A stretch of 64,000 bases of DNA from Paenarthrobacter nicotinovorans (GTDB lineage: Bacteria; Actinomycetota; Actinomycetes; Actinomycetales; Micrococcaceae), in assembly GCF_021919345.1 (NCBI RefSeq), contig NZ_CP089293.1, positions 186,001 through 250,000 on the forward strand, written 5' to 3'. The first letter of the stretch is position 1. Each line of letters begins with the position of its first letter. The position numbers and the translations under genes were made by a program. Below, in pieces: positions 43,114 through 51,088 of the stretch. The notes beneath the pieces were generated by a model, which was not told the DNA's origin, ran no database searches, and worked only from the letters and a program-made list of their open reading frames with translations.

Positions 43114-43692
43114 CTATATAGCTGACCAATAGTTTGCGTTTGGGTTCATTTCAGCCGCGAGCTCATCATATTCGGATGAATCCATGTCGAGGAAACCATC
43201 TTCACCCACGAAAAAGACCCCGCGAACGTATGCTTCGGCGAATGTTCGAAGCATATCTTCGATGGAGCGGAAAATGACCTTATGATCTGGTTCGTCGAAC
43301 ATGAAGTCATAGATGGGCTGCGTTTCTGAAGCTGAGCAGTCTAGGAAAGCGTAGCCGCCGGCACCGTCCGAGAGCAAAGGAAACCAGGCCGGGTTCTTGT
43401 TGAGAGTATTGACAAACTCGTCGTAGGTTGCAAGGGCTTCTTCCAGGCTAAGAAAGTAGTACCCGGGCATAATGTGCATGTCTCCCAGGACGGTCTCCTC
43501 GTCTGCATGAGTGCCGTTGTGCCAACTGTAGAGGGCAATCAATTCATCACTTACGTGCAAACCCCTCTGCCTCAGTGGATCCACAATAGCCTTAATGGAA
43601 GCCCCCGGATCATAAAGCGAGCGTGTAGGTCGCTTCAAGCGATGGGTGTACTCGTCGATGATTCTTGTCGACTGAGCTAATGATTTCGTCAT
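43114..43692 (-). CDS. SMI1/KNR4-family putative immunity protein
   Basis: A 192-residue acidic protein with the SMI1/KNR4 (SUKH) pattern: LRQRGLHVSDELIALYSWHNG, the GYYFLSLEEALATYDEF segment, WFPLLSDGAGGYAFLD and IEDMLRTFAEAY. SUKH proteins are the commonest immunity proteins against polymorphic toxins, and also occur in other contexts. GC content is visibly lower than in flanking core genes. No partner toxin is seen. Confidence 0.8.
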   Translation of the reverse strand: MTKSLAQSTRIIDEYTHRLKRPTRSLYDPGASIKAIVDPLRQRGLHVSDELIALYSWHNGTHADEETVLGDMHIMPGYYFLSLEEALATYDEFVNTLNKNPAWFPLLSDGAGGYAFLDCSASETQPIYDFMFDEPDHKVIFRSIEDMLRTFAEAYVRGVFFVGEDGFLDMDSSEYDELAAEMNPNANYWSAI

Positions 43693-43790
43693 GGTATAGA
43701 CCTAACATAATAGCGATCGCCGTCTTGGATTTTGTTGGCGGCCTCGGAAGGGATAGCTGCCCCGCTGAGGGATCCCTTAGCGGGGCAGCG

Positions 43791-44252
43791 CTAGGGGGCA
43801 GGTGTCGGCGCCCAACACGCGACGTAATCACCGCCGGGCGAGCAAATAATCAGCAAGCCTCGGGATCCTCTGACTTGCCATGCCTCGTAAAGAGGGTGCG
43901 GCGAAACCGTCAGCGTCGCCTGGCCTAGGGCGAGACGTAATGTGCCATCTTTGCCGATCGCGGCTTCCGATACCGTCGTCAAGGTCAGGGGTGAGAGGAC
44001 TCCCGCGGCCTCTTTCGTCAGTGGCTCGCCGGTCCACCGTATCTCGCCGGCTTCTACGGTGAATTCCGTCTCGATCGTGATCTCGAAGTCGTTTCCCAAT
44101 TCAAGGTGGACCCCGTAGCCTATGCGGACCTGTACAAGTTGGTACCCGAGGACAGCTCGGATGAGGCCATTGGCAATTGTGATTTCCTGATCGTCTCCGC
44201 TTGCGCGGCTGACCCAGGTTTTGGCCCGGATAAACGGCCTGTCGTCGGTCAT
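43791..44252 (-). CDS. DUF6188-like putative immunity protein
   Basis: A 153-residue beta-rich protein with GLIRAVLGYQLVQVRIGYGV, VHLELGNDFEITIETEF, then DGTLRLALGQATLTVSPHP, YEAWQVRGSRG and a final PGGDYVACW. This order of strands is what I know from DUF6188 proteins, found often in toxin-immunity loci of actinobacteria. The assignment is by recognition only. It lies 98 bp upstream of the SMI1/KNR4 gene on the same strand. Confidence 0.65.
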   Translation of the reverse strand: MTDDRPFIRAKTWVSRASGDDQEITIANGLIRAVLGYQLVQVRIGYGVHLELGNDFEITIETEFTVEAGEIRWTGEPLTKEAAGVLSPLTLTTVSEAAIGKDGTLRLALGQATLTVSPHPLYEAWQVRGSRGLLIICSPGGDYVACWAPTPAP

Positions 44253-44494
44253 TTTGCCTCGCGTGATTGCTCGTTTGCGGAACGTCGTCTGCTGCCCGAG
44301 CAGGGCCCTTTAGGTTCCTCGGCGCAGGATAGCTAGCACGGTAGCAGGATTATGCCCTCCCGGAACACGCAGTAGTCCGGGCATCGATTTGTCCGGTTAA
44401 GGATCTCACCGGGTTACCGCATCGCCTAGGACGACTTTAGGGACATGGCACGATGAGAGCTGGGGAGTGCTTGCGCAAAGAACGGAGCTGAGAC

Positions 44495-44925
44495 TTGGTA
44501 AAAACAGGATCCCGTAGTGGCTTGATTACTGGCAGAACTGCCTTTCAAGTGACACGGTGGCGCCACCGTGTCACGGGGTTTATTGCGCTGGATGGACTGT
44601 TAGGTCTCTATCTAAACAACTCTGGTGTCCCTCAGTCTTTTTTACCGATTTGGTGTTAGGTCTACTACTCCTTTCAGCGCTCCTACTGATCGTCCTCATC
44701 AACTGGGCAGGCTTCAGGGAAGATGCTGAAAGGAAGGCTGGTTACACAACCATCCGCCTTGGCAACAGGAAGTTGATGCAGCGAGATCCCTACATGGGGC
44801 GCATCATCCGGCTAGCTGGCGCGGACTATCTCGACCGCCAGCACTTCGCCGAGATCTTGGAAAGAACCCAAAGTCGAAGCGCAGAAGCAGCATGCCCTTT
44901 AGGACAGCGCCCCATAGGCTGGTGA
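44495..44925 (+). pseudogene. Module family copy 3, split by a frame change at a T6 run
   Basis: Frame 1 starts at a TTG (44495, with GGAG upstream). It encodes TGRTAFQVTRWRHRVTGF and then NNSGVPQSF, matching the N-terminus of the gene at 40829, before stopping. The -1 frame after the T-run at 44638-44643 encodes the second membrane segment and the tail GYTTIRLGNRKLMQRDPYMG to the end. The site reads T-TTT-TTA in frame 1, a canonical -1 slippery heptamer; a T7 to T6 deletion explains it equally well. Only one of these can hold. Confidence 0.75.
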
Positions 44926-45125
44926 ATTACCGGTACGCGCTGGTTGCCCGGTAGAGAATCCCTTACCGTGCTGCCTGGGATTAGTCCTGGTAGCTTCGGA
45001 TAAGCAGTGCGGCAGGCCCTTTCGTGTCCCTGGTCCCTATGGCGGAGGTAAACACTCGCTGGTTTGGATGCCATCAGTGACTCCAATTTAGGGCTCTGCG
45101 AGTGATGACAACGGGGCAGAGCAAT

Positions 45126-45677
45126 TCAGTCATCCGACGCGACGATGACGTGAAGTATGTGGAGAACGCGATCAATCACGATGAACTCGTGGAAGCCGAG
45201 ATTTCCGGTGACGAAGCCATAGTCATGTTCGGCTTCCCGTGAGGGGTTGCGTAGCTTCAGGACAGGGCCAGAGCCCAAGAGTGTAAAGATGGACTCCAGC
45301 CTTTGGATGACATCGGGAGGCTGGGAGTATTCCGGGTCCGTCCATTCTTGGTCCTTGGCCCAGGCATTTATCTCTGCTTTGGCTGCCTCGGCGGTCGATG
45401 GCTCGAACAGATCCGGGTGGATGGCACCAATCCTCCACCGCCCGTGGATTCCCCAGTCGCTGGGCTCTCTGCCGCCCCTGGAGGGAAAGGGAGAGGCATA
45501 ATCGTGCTGGTACCCTGGGCTCTCGATCAGGCTCTCAAGAAGGGATCGGTCGTCCTGGTCCGGTTCGATGAGGAAACGCGTCAACTGGACCCACATAAAG
45601 GTCCCGGAATCGAGATGAACAATTTCATCTCCGACAAAAGGCAATGTCATGGTTCGAAGGTACTTAGGTTCGACCAT
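45126..45677 (-). CDS. Unknown island protein, immunity-like
   Basis: A 183-residue acidic protein. The ATG at 45677 is chosen; upstream in-frame sequence overlaps the 3' end of the previous gene and looks non-coding. It has a Trp-rich middle (SDWGIHGRWRIGAIHP) and a conserved-looking end (FHEFIVIDRVLHILHVIVASDD, read across the last residues). Composition and size fit a small cytoplasmic immunity protein, but I recognise no family. It lies 59 bp after the stop of the gene at 45736. Confidence 0.6.
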   Translation of the reverse strand: MVEPKYLRTMTLPFVGDEIVHLDSGTFMWVQLTRFLIEPDQDDRSLLESLIESPGYQHDYASPFPSRGGREPSDWGIHGRWRIGAIHPDLFEPSTAEAAKAEINAWAKDQEWTDPEYSQPPDVIQRLESIFTLLGSGPVLKLRNPSREAEHDYGFVTGNLGFHEFIVIDRVLHILHVIVASDD

Positions 45678-45735
45678 AAACCCACGACGGCGCGCAAGTA
45701 CGGATCGAGCTTCCTTCTGTCCGCAAGCCGATGGC

Positions 45736-46032
45736 TCACCACGTAACGAGGACCCAGTCCCCAGGTAGACCTCCATGGCTGAGAGCGTCCAGTGCAAAGC
45801 TACGGGCTTCTTCCGTGTCGGACCCTGTGTAGGACCACCAGGGCACCTCGACGAGCATTCCGTCACTTTGGTAGTCCCTGATATCCAGTCCGAGAACCAG
45901 CCGACCTGAGTCGGCAAGTGCTTCAATGGCGGCTGAAGCTTGGGACATCGGCCAACTCACTTCACCGTTAGGGTCGAACCGTGCTCCAGATTGAAGGTCT
46001 TCAGTAAGGAACGAGAGGTCCGGGAGAGCCAT
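45736..46032 (-). CDS. Small unknown island protein
   Basis: A 98-residue acidic protein starting MALPDLSFL and containing GEVSWPMSQASAAIEALADSG, then VEVPWWSYTG. The ATG at 46032 is preferred to one at 46149, whose extension is basic and unlike the rest. No family recognised. Together with the gene at 45126 it forms a probable two-gene unit at the right side of the island. Confidence 0.55.
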   Translation of the reverse strand: MALPDLSFLTEDLQSGARFDPNGEVSWPMSQASAAIEALADSGRLVLGLDIRDYQSDGMLVEVPWWSYTGSDTEEARSFALDALSHGGLPGDWVLVTW

Positions 46033-46219
46033 AACTGGATCATAAGACCCGTTACTCACTGAAGTGTCTGGACTGCCCGCAAGCCGGTCGTCCACCGGAC
46101 GTGCCGGCGCTGCCCATCGGCTCTCTCCAAATCTGCGTTTCTCCGCCAAGGCCGGATTCCCGCAAACCCCGCCCGAATTTAATGCCCGGTGAAGGGGCCT
46201 TATACGCTACAGCCCAATC

Positions 46220-46776
46220 ATGCCCATCGGTTATGCCCGCTGCTCGACCAGCAGTCAGGACCTCACCGCCCAGCGTCATGCTCTCCATGCCTTGGGAGTT
46301 GACGACGAGATGGTCCACGTCGACCACGGATTCACCGGCGCTAAACGAGACCGGCCCGGTCTGGAAAAGGCCGTGGCTGCGTGCCGCAACGGCGACACCT
46401 CCGTTGTCACCAAACTTGACCGGTTGGCAAGGTCCCTGCCGGACGCAAGGGATATTGCCGACGAACTCACGCGCAAGGGCGTAATCCTCAACATCGGAGG
46501 CAGTATCTACGATCCCCATGACCCGGTTGGAAAGCTGCTGTTCAACATCCTGGGCATGGTCGCGGAATTTGAATCCGCCCCTATTCGCGCCCGGAGCCCG
46601 TGAAGGCATTGCGGTGGCGAAGTCGAAGGGCAAGCTTCGGGGTCGACAGCCCAAGCTCTCCAAAAGGCAGGAGGCCCACCTCCTGAGCCTTCATCAGGGT
46701 GGAACACACGACAACGGAGATTGCTGAACTCTTCGGCGTCGCTCGCTCCACCGTCTACCGGGCCATCCAGCGCGCT
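46220..46776 (+). pseudogene. Serine recombinase (resolvase/invertase) with two frameshifts
   Basis: The N-terminal catalytic domain is nearly intact: IGYARCSTSSQDLTAQ with the active Ser, TKLDRLARSLPD, and the long helix FNILGMVAEFES. At about 46597 an extra base shifts the frame; the second frame continues REGIAVAKSKGKLRGRQPKLS. A second extra base near 46700 shifts again, to HTTTEIAELFGVARSTVYRAI, the DNA-binding helix-turn-helix. Order and spacing fit the Tn3-resolvase/Gin family. It is presumably the decayed mobility gene of the island. Confidence 0.88.
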
Positions 46777-46897
46777 GCGCCGACCACGCGATCGCTTCCC
46801 GGCAGTGAACGCACTGCCGGGAGCCTTCGTGCAGAGGACTCTCGACCAAAGTGTGACGCCTCGTGCAGGGGACTTTGGACACTCTGATTTCCATACC

Positions 46898-46940
46898 CGT
46901 CTGCACAAGTTCAGTACTTTCAGGGCAGCGTGTGCAGACG
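46898..46940. repeat. Inverted repeat at the island/operon junction
   Basis: Perfect 10-bp arms CGTCTGCACA (46898-46907) and its complement (46931-46940) lie 24 bp from the stop of the ThDP enzyme gene. They could be a terminator for that operon or a remnant of the island boundary. Related GTGCAG-containing motifs recur at 46825-46875. Confidence 0.6.
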
Positions 46941-46963
46941 ACTTCGGAAAACGACGCCGGCAC

Positions 46964-48640
46964 TTAGTGGCCCTGGAAGGCCTCGGCCAGCCACCAGGAA
47001 CCGCCGTCGGAGGCGATCTTGGCATCGATGACCAGCGGCCGGTCCTGCGTCCCGGCTTCGTAAGCAGCTATCCACGGGCGAACAGCTTCGAGGTCAGCTA
47101 CGGTCCGCACTGTCACCCCTTCCGCACCGAATCCCCGGGCGATCGCGGCAATGTCGGTGGCCGGGAACACGACGCTGGACAACTCGGCTTCGGAGTGCCC
47201 TGAAGCGAAATGGTGCACCTCGGCTCCGTACGCAGCGTCGTTGTAGACGATGCACACAAGCGGCATCTTCAGTCTCGCCGCGGTCTCGAGTTCGCTGATA
47301 CCCATGAGGAACCCGCCGTCTCCTGCACCCAGGACCGGCAGGCGGTGCGGCTGGGCCACGGCGGCGCCGATGGCCGTGTACAGGCCCAGTCCGATCGCCT
47401 GGAAAGCCTGCGTGAAGCAGAACCCGAACTCGTCCGGCACGGCAAGGTATTGGCTGGGGTAGCCCATGAAGTTGCCCGAATCGACCGCGACGATCCGCTC
47501 GGCAGGGAGCAGGGTGTCGAGTTCCCGGGTGAGGATGCGAGGATCGATGGAGGTTGCCGTGGACAGGTCCGCTGTGGAAACGTCCCGCCACCGTGAGCTC
47601 TGTTTGATGGCCAGGGCGTTGGCTTCGGTGCGGTACTTCCCAGCGGGCTCGGATTGCACGGTCCGCAGCGCCGTCAGGGCATCAGCAGCCGTCAGCGCCG
47701 AATCGCCCAGCACCCCCAGAGTGATGGGACGGTTGGCACCCAGGGCGGAGTCTTCGACGTCGACCTGGACCACCTTGGTGCCGGACGCAATGAGCCGCCC
47801 GTGCCGCATGGTCCACATGTTCAGTGCGCAGCCCCAGCCCACGATCAGGTCGGCGCCGCTGATGAACTCCGCCGTTGCGGGCGAAGAGAACCCCCCGGAA
47901 ATGCCCAAGTTGTGCGCGTCGCCGTTGAACAGCCCGCTCGCCACCGCGGACGTCGCCACGAGGGCTCCGGCATGGCGCGCCAGCGCGAGGATTTCGTCCC
48001 TGGCGCCGCGCCCTCCGCGTCCGGCCACGAACACGGGTCGTTCAGCCGCGGAAATCAGTGCCACCAGTTGCTCAACGGCGCCAGCGTCGGGGCGCACCTT
48101 GGGCGGTTGAGGCACGACGGCGGCACCCACCTCGTCCGCTGCGGTGGCACTTTGGATGTCCAACGGCAAGCTCAGAACCACCGTGCGGCGCTCGTTCACA
48201 GCCGTCCGGAAAGCCCTGACCGTGTCAGCGACCGCCGTGGCCGGGGAGTGGATCCGCTCGGCTACAGCGCCGACGCTGCGGGCCAGGGCGTCCTGGTCGA
48301 TCTTGAAGTTGGAGCGGATGGCTGCGGCCTGGGTGTCGGCGGTCAGAACGATCATGGGTGTCCGGCTTTTCGCGGCCTCCCCAATCCCGGTGATGGCGTT
48401 GCTCAGCCCGCAGCCTTGATGTGTGGTGACCACGCCCACCTTGCCCGACATCCGGGTGTAGGCGTCCGCCATGGTCGCCGCTCCACCCTCATGCCGGGCC
48501 GCGGTGAACGGGATGCCCTCGGCCGTGAGCGTTCCGGTGACATCGAAGTTTCCGGAGCCCACCACCCCGAAAACGTGTCCGACACCGAGCTTCGCCAAGG
48601 TCCTGCCGACCAGCGCGGAAACCCGAACCTGCCCGCTCAT
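46964..48640 (-). CDS. Thiamine-diphosphate-dependent enzyme (acetolactate synthase/decarboxylase family)
   Basis: A 558-residue ThDP enzyme. The catalytic Glu lies in AARHEGGAATMADAY; the ThDP/Mg motif is GAGDGGFLM to VYNDAAYG. The three-domain layout (PYR, middle, PP) is complete. The family includes acetolactate synthase, benzoylformate decarboxylase and related 2-keto-acid decarboxylases. As the last gene of the styrene-monooxygenase/isatin-hydrolase-type operon, it could decarboxylate isatinate (2-aminobenzoylformate); that substrate is an inference. Its start overlaps the cyclase stop by four bases. Confidence 0.88.
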   Translation of the reverse strand: MSGQVRVSALVGRTLAKLGVGHVFGVVGSGNFDVTGTLTAEGIPFTAARHEGGAATMADAYTRMSGKVGVVTTHQGCGLSNAITGIGEAAKSRTPMIVLTADTQAAAIRSNFKIDQDALARSVGAVAERIHSPATAVADTVRAFRTAVNERRTVVLSLPLDIQSATAADEVGAAVVPQPPKVRPDAGAVEQLVALISAAERPVFVAGRGGRGARDEILALARHAGALVATSAVASGLFNGDAHNLGISGGFSSPATAEFISGADLIVGWGCALNMWTMRHGRLIASGTKVVQVDVEDSALGANRPITLGVLGDSALTAADALTALRTVQSEPAGKYRTEANALAIKQSSRWRDVSTADLSTATSIDPRILTRELDTLLPAERIVAVDSGNFMGYPSQYLAVPDEFGFCFTQAFQAIGLGLYTAIGAAVAQPHRLPVLGAGDGGFLMGISELETAARLKMPLVCIVYNDAAYGAEVHHFASGHSEAELSSVVFPATDIAAIARGFGAEGVTVRTVADLEAVRPWIAAYEAGTQDRPLVIDAKIASDGGSWWLAEAFQGH

Positions 48641-49428
48641 GCCTTCTCCACCGCGTCTTTTTCAACCAGCGCATACACGCGGCTGGGGCTTCCGGTGCCA
48701 CCAACGATCGGCAGGGGAGCAACCACCAGCGTGGCACCGGTGATAGGAAGCCGGTCCACATTCCGCAGCGACGTGACGCCGTACTTGTCCGCCCCGAGCA
48801 GGAACGAGTGGACCGGGAACATCGGATCGAGGGTACCGGCCTGGCCGGCGTCGATGCCCACGGTTTCCACGCCGAAACCGCTGATCGAGGCGTTTCCGGC
48901 GAGCCACTTGGCACCTGCAGCAGAGACCCCGGGAGTGTGGGGTCCGGCGTCGTCCGCGTTGACGAAAGCCGCAGCGTCAGCGCCGCGGGCCGCCCAACCG
49001 GTCCGGAAGATGACCCAGCAGTTCTCCGGGAACGCGCCGTGCTCTTCCTGCCATTGCTCAAAATGCTCCGGTTCCAGGAGGAAATCAGGGTCCTGCGTCG
49101 CCTCGGCGGATTTGTCGATCACCACGAGGGGACCTACCAGGCGGTGCGGTTCGATCTGGTCCACGGACTTGCCGTCCTTGCCGGTGATCCAGTGCACCGG
49201 CGCGTCCAGGTGTGTTCCTGCGTGCTCGCCCACCGTGACGTCGTTCCAGGCCCAGGCGGGTCCGGCGTCGTCGAAATTGCTCACCGGCGAGACGGAGAGC
49301 CCCACCGTGTTCGCGAAAGGCTGCGGCAGGTTCAAAATGGGCGTCTCGGAGCTGAGGGGAGTGGTGAGGTCGATGATCTCCACCGAACCATTCGAAAGGG
49401 CTGCAGTGAGCCCGGCCAGAACAGACAT
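48637..49428 (-). CDS. Cyclase-family metal hydrolase (isatin hydrolase / kynurenine formamidase-like)
   Basis: A 263-residue enzyme of the PF04199 cyclase family. The metal-binding signature HxGTHxDxPxH is present as HAGTHLDAPVHW. Another landmark is NCWVIFRTGWAARG. The length fits isatin hydrolase and bacterial kynurenine formamidase. In this operon, with indole-type monooxygenases and a ThDP enzyme, opening of isatin to isatinate is a plausible role. It lies 7 bp after the FAD oxidoreductase stop and overlaps the ThDP gene. Confidence 0.85.
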   Translation of the reverse strand: MSVLAGLTAALSNGSVEIIDLTTPLSSETPILNLPQPFANTVGLSVSPVSNFDDAGPAWAWNDVTVGEHAGTHLDAPVHWITGKDGKSVDQIEPHRLVGPLVVIDKSAEATQDPDFLLEPEHFEQWQEEHGAFPENCWVIFRTGWAARGADAAAFVNADDAGPHTPGVSAAGAKWLAGNASISGFGVETVGIDAGQAGTLDPMFPVHSFLLGADKYGVTSLRNVDRLPITGATLVVAPLPIVGGTGSPSRVYALVEKDAVEKA

Positions 49429-49435
49429 TGTTCTC

Positions 49436-51067
49436 CTATCGCTTACGTGGTTTCAGTGCTTCTTGGATACGGGAAAATCGTGACGGCGGTGCGGTCAGTT
49501 TCTGCGCCACCAGGTGTCCGGAGCCGCCCGAAAGTCCAGGACCGGGGTGGGTTGAAGCCCCGAAGTGCCAGAGACCTTGGATGGCCGTGCGGTGTCCGGC
49601 GGCTTCCGGGAAAGGCCGCCACAGAAGGTTCTGGAAGAGCTCAGCCGAGCCGCCGTAGGGATCCCCGTTGACGGCATTGGGATTGGCCAAGGCAAGGTCC
49701 GTCGGTGCCAGGATGTCGGAGGCGAGGACACTCGCACGCGTCCCCGGAGCAAACTGTTCCAATCTGGCCAGGACCCGCTCCAGGTAGCCGGCTTTAAGTT
49801 CGCCACTCCACCCCTTGCTGACGTCCAGTTCGCCTGCGGCATCGCCCACAGGCGCGAACGGCACCTCCTGCAGCTGCAACCACAGCGTGGCCTTCCCCTC
49901 CGGTGCCCGCGACGGATCCAGCACGTATTGCTGCCCCACCACAACCGTTGGTTCGGCCGGCAGCAGTCCCGCTTCGGCCTGGGCGCAGGCAACTCCCGTG
50001 CTGTCCGAACCGTTGCTGAGGTGCACCAGCGGCACGGTGTTGAGCCGGGGATCGAGCCACTCAACGGGCTTGTCCAAGGCCAAGTGGATCTGCATGGCTC
50101 CGCGGCCGTTCTGGTACTTTTCAGCGGCCCGGGCAGCCGCGGGCGGGGGCTCGTGAAGCAAAGACGTGTAAAGGGCCTGCGGGGAGACGTTGGCCAGCAC
50201 GGTGTCGGCAGAAACACTGCCCTGTGACGTCCGGACACCCGTGACCGCTGTGCCTGAAACCAGGACCTCCTCGGCTTCGGCACCGAGCATGATCCTGACG
50301 CCGTTGTCCCTCAGGAGCGACTCGAACGCCGCAACGAACCGCGATGCCCCGCCCTTCACGACGGGCAGCCCAAAACCGTGCATGCTCATGGCCATGACGG
50401 GCAGCATCACCCCTCCCGTGGCTTGGTCCGGTCCCAGCCCGGCGTGCAGGAGCCACGGCGACCACAACTGGTCCGTCTCCCAGCCGTCAAAGCGGCTGCG
50501 GACGTAGTTGCGGCCGCTCATCACGGAGTCCCGGATGAATGACTCGTTTGCGGCCAGCCGCCCACGCCGCACGGCACCAAAGGCGATCTTTGCCACCTCA
50601 GGAAAGGACCGCAGCTCGGCCCCGAAGGCCCCGAAAACCGTTCCGGCGTTCCGGCCCAGGTCATCGAGCATCGCCAGGTAAGCGGCCTGGTCCCGGGGCT
50701 CCTTGAATGCAGCGCTTGTCTCGGCTGGATCCCGGCGCGCAATGACTACGCGGTGCGCCCCCGTCGCCGGGTCCGCCGCTACGCTCGCCGTCACGGGCCC
50801 GGTGGTATTGCAATACTCGAGGCCCCGGGCGTGCAGTTCCTTGCCCAGCACTTCATAGGCGCCGCCGGACACAAACAGCGGATGCCAGGAGGAGAACGTG
50901 TCGTGGATGAAACCAGGCAAGGTCCGTTCGGAGGAGTCGATGAACCCACCCAGCCGGTCCGAGCGCTCGATGATGCACACGCGCTTTCCGTCCAGGGCAA
51001 GCTCGGCTGCCGCCACCAGGGAGTTGATTCCCGAGCCAATGATCGCGACCTCACAGGATTCGTCCAT
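49436..51067 (-). CDS. Phytoene-desaturase-like FAD oxidoreductase
   Basis: A 543-residue flavoprotein. The N-terminal FAD motif is VAIIGSGINSLVAAAEL, followed by ERSDRLGGFIDS, the second dinucleotide element of amine oxidase/phytoene desaturase-type proteins. The C-terminus has GLWHFGASTHPGPGLSGGSG, the flavin-binding end. The ATG at 51067 with AAAGGAACGG upstream is preferred over 51082. No carotenoid genes are near. In this operon it may oxidise a hydroxylated intermediate such as a dihydrodiol or indoxyl; this is inference. Confidence 0.82.
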   Translation of the reverse strand: MDESCEVAIIGSGINSLVAAAELALDGKRVCIIERSDRLGGFIDSSERTLPGFIHDTFSSWHPLFVSGGAYEVLGKELHARGLEYCNTTGPVTASVAADPATGAHRVVIARRDPAETSAAFKEPRDQAAYLAMLDDLGRNAGTVFGAFGAELRSFPEVAKIAFGAVRRGRLAANESFIRDSVMSGRNYVRSRFDGWETDQLWSPWLLHAGLGPDQATGGVMLPVMAMSMHGFGLPVVKGGASRFVAAFESLLRDNGVRIMLGAEAEEVLVSGTAVTGVRTSQGSVSADTVLANVSPQALYTSLLHEPPPAAARAAEKYQNGRGAMQIHLALDKPVEWLDPRLNTVPLVHLSNGSDSTGVACAQAEAGLLPAEPTVVVGQQYVLDPSRAPEGKATLWLQLQEVPFAPVGDAAGELDVSKGWSGELKAGYLERVLARLEQFAPGTRASVLASDILAPTDLALANPNAVNGDPYGGSAELFQNLLWRPFPEAAGHRTAIQGLWHFGASTHPGPGLSGGSGHLVAQKLTAPPSRFSRIQEALKPRKR

Positions 51068-51088
51068 AACCGTTCCTTTCAAGAGTGC

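Noticed and set aside
44253..44494. Additional gene in the island gap
   Set aside because: No frame with coding character; only a weak inverted repeat near 44352-44382. The gap 44926-45125 also shows nothing I can support.
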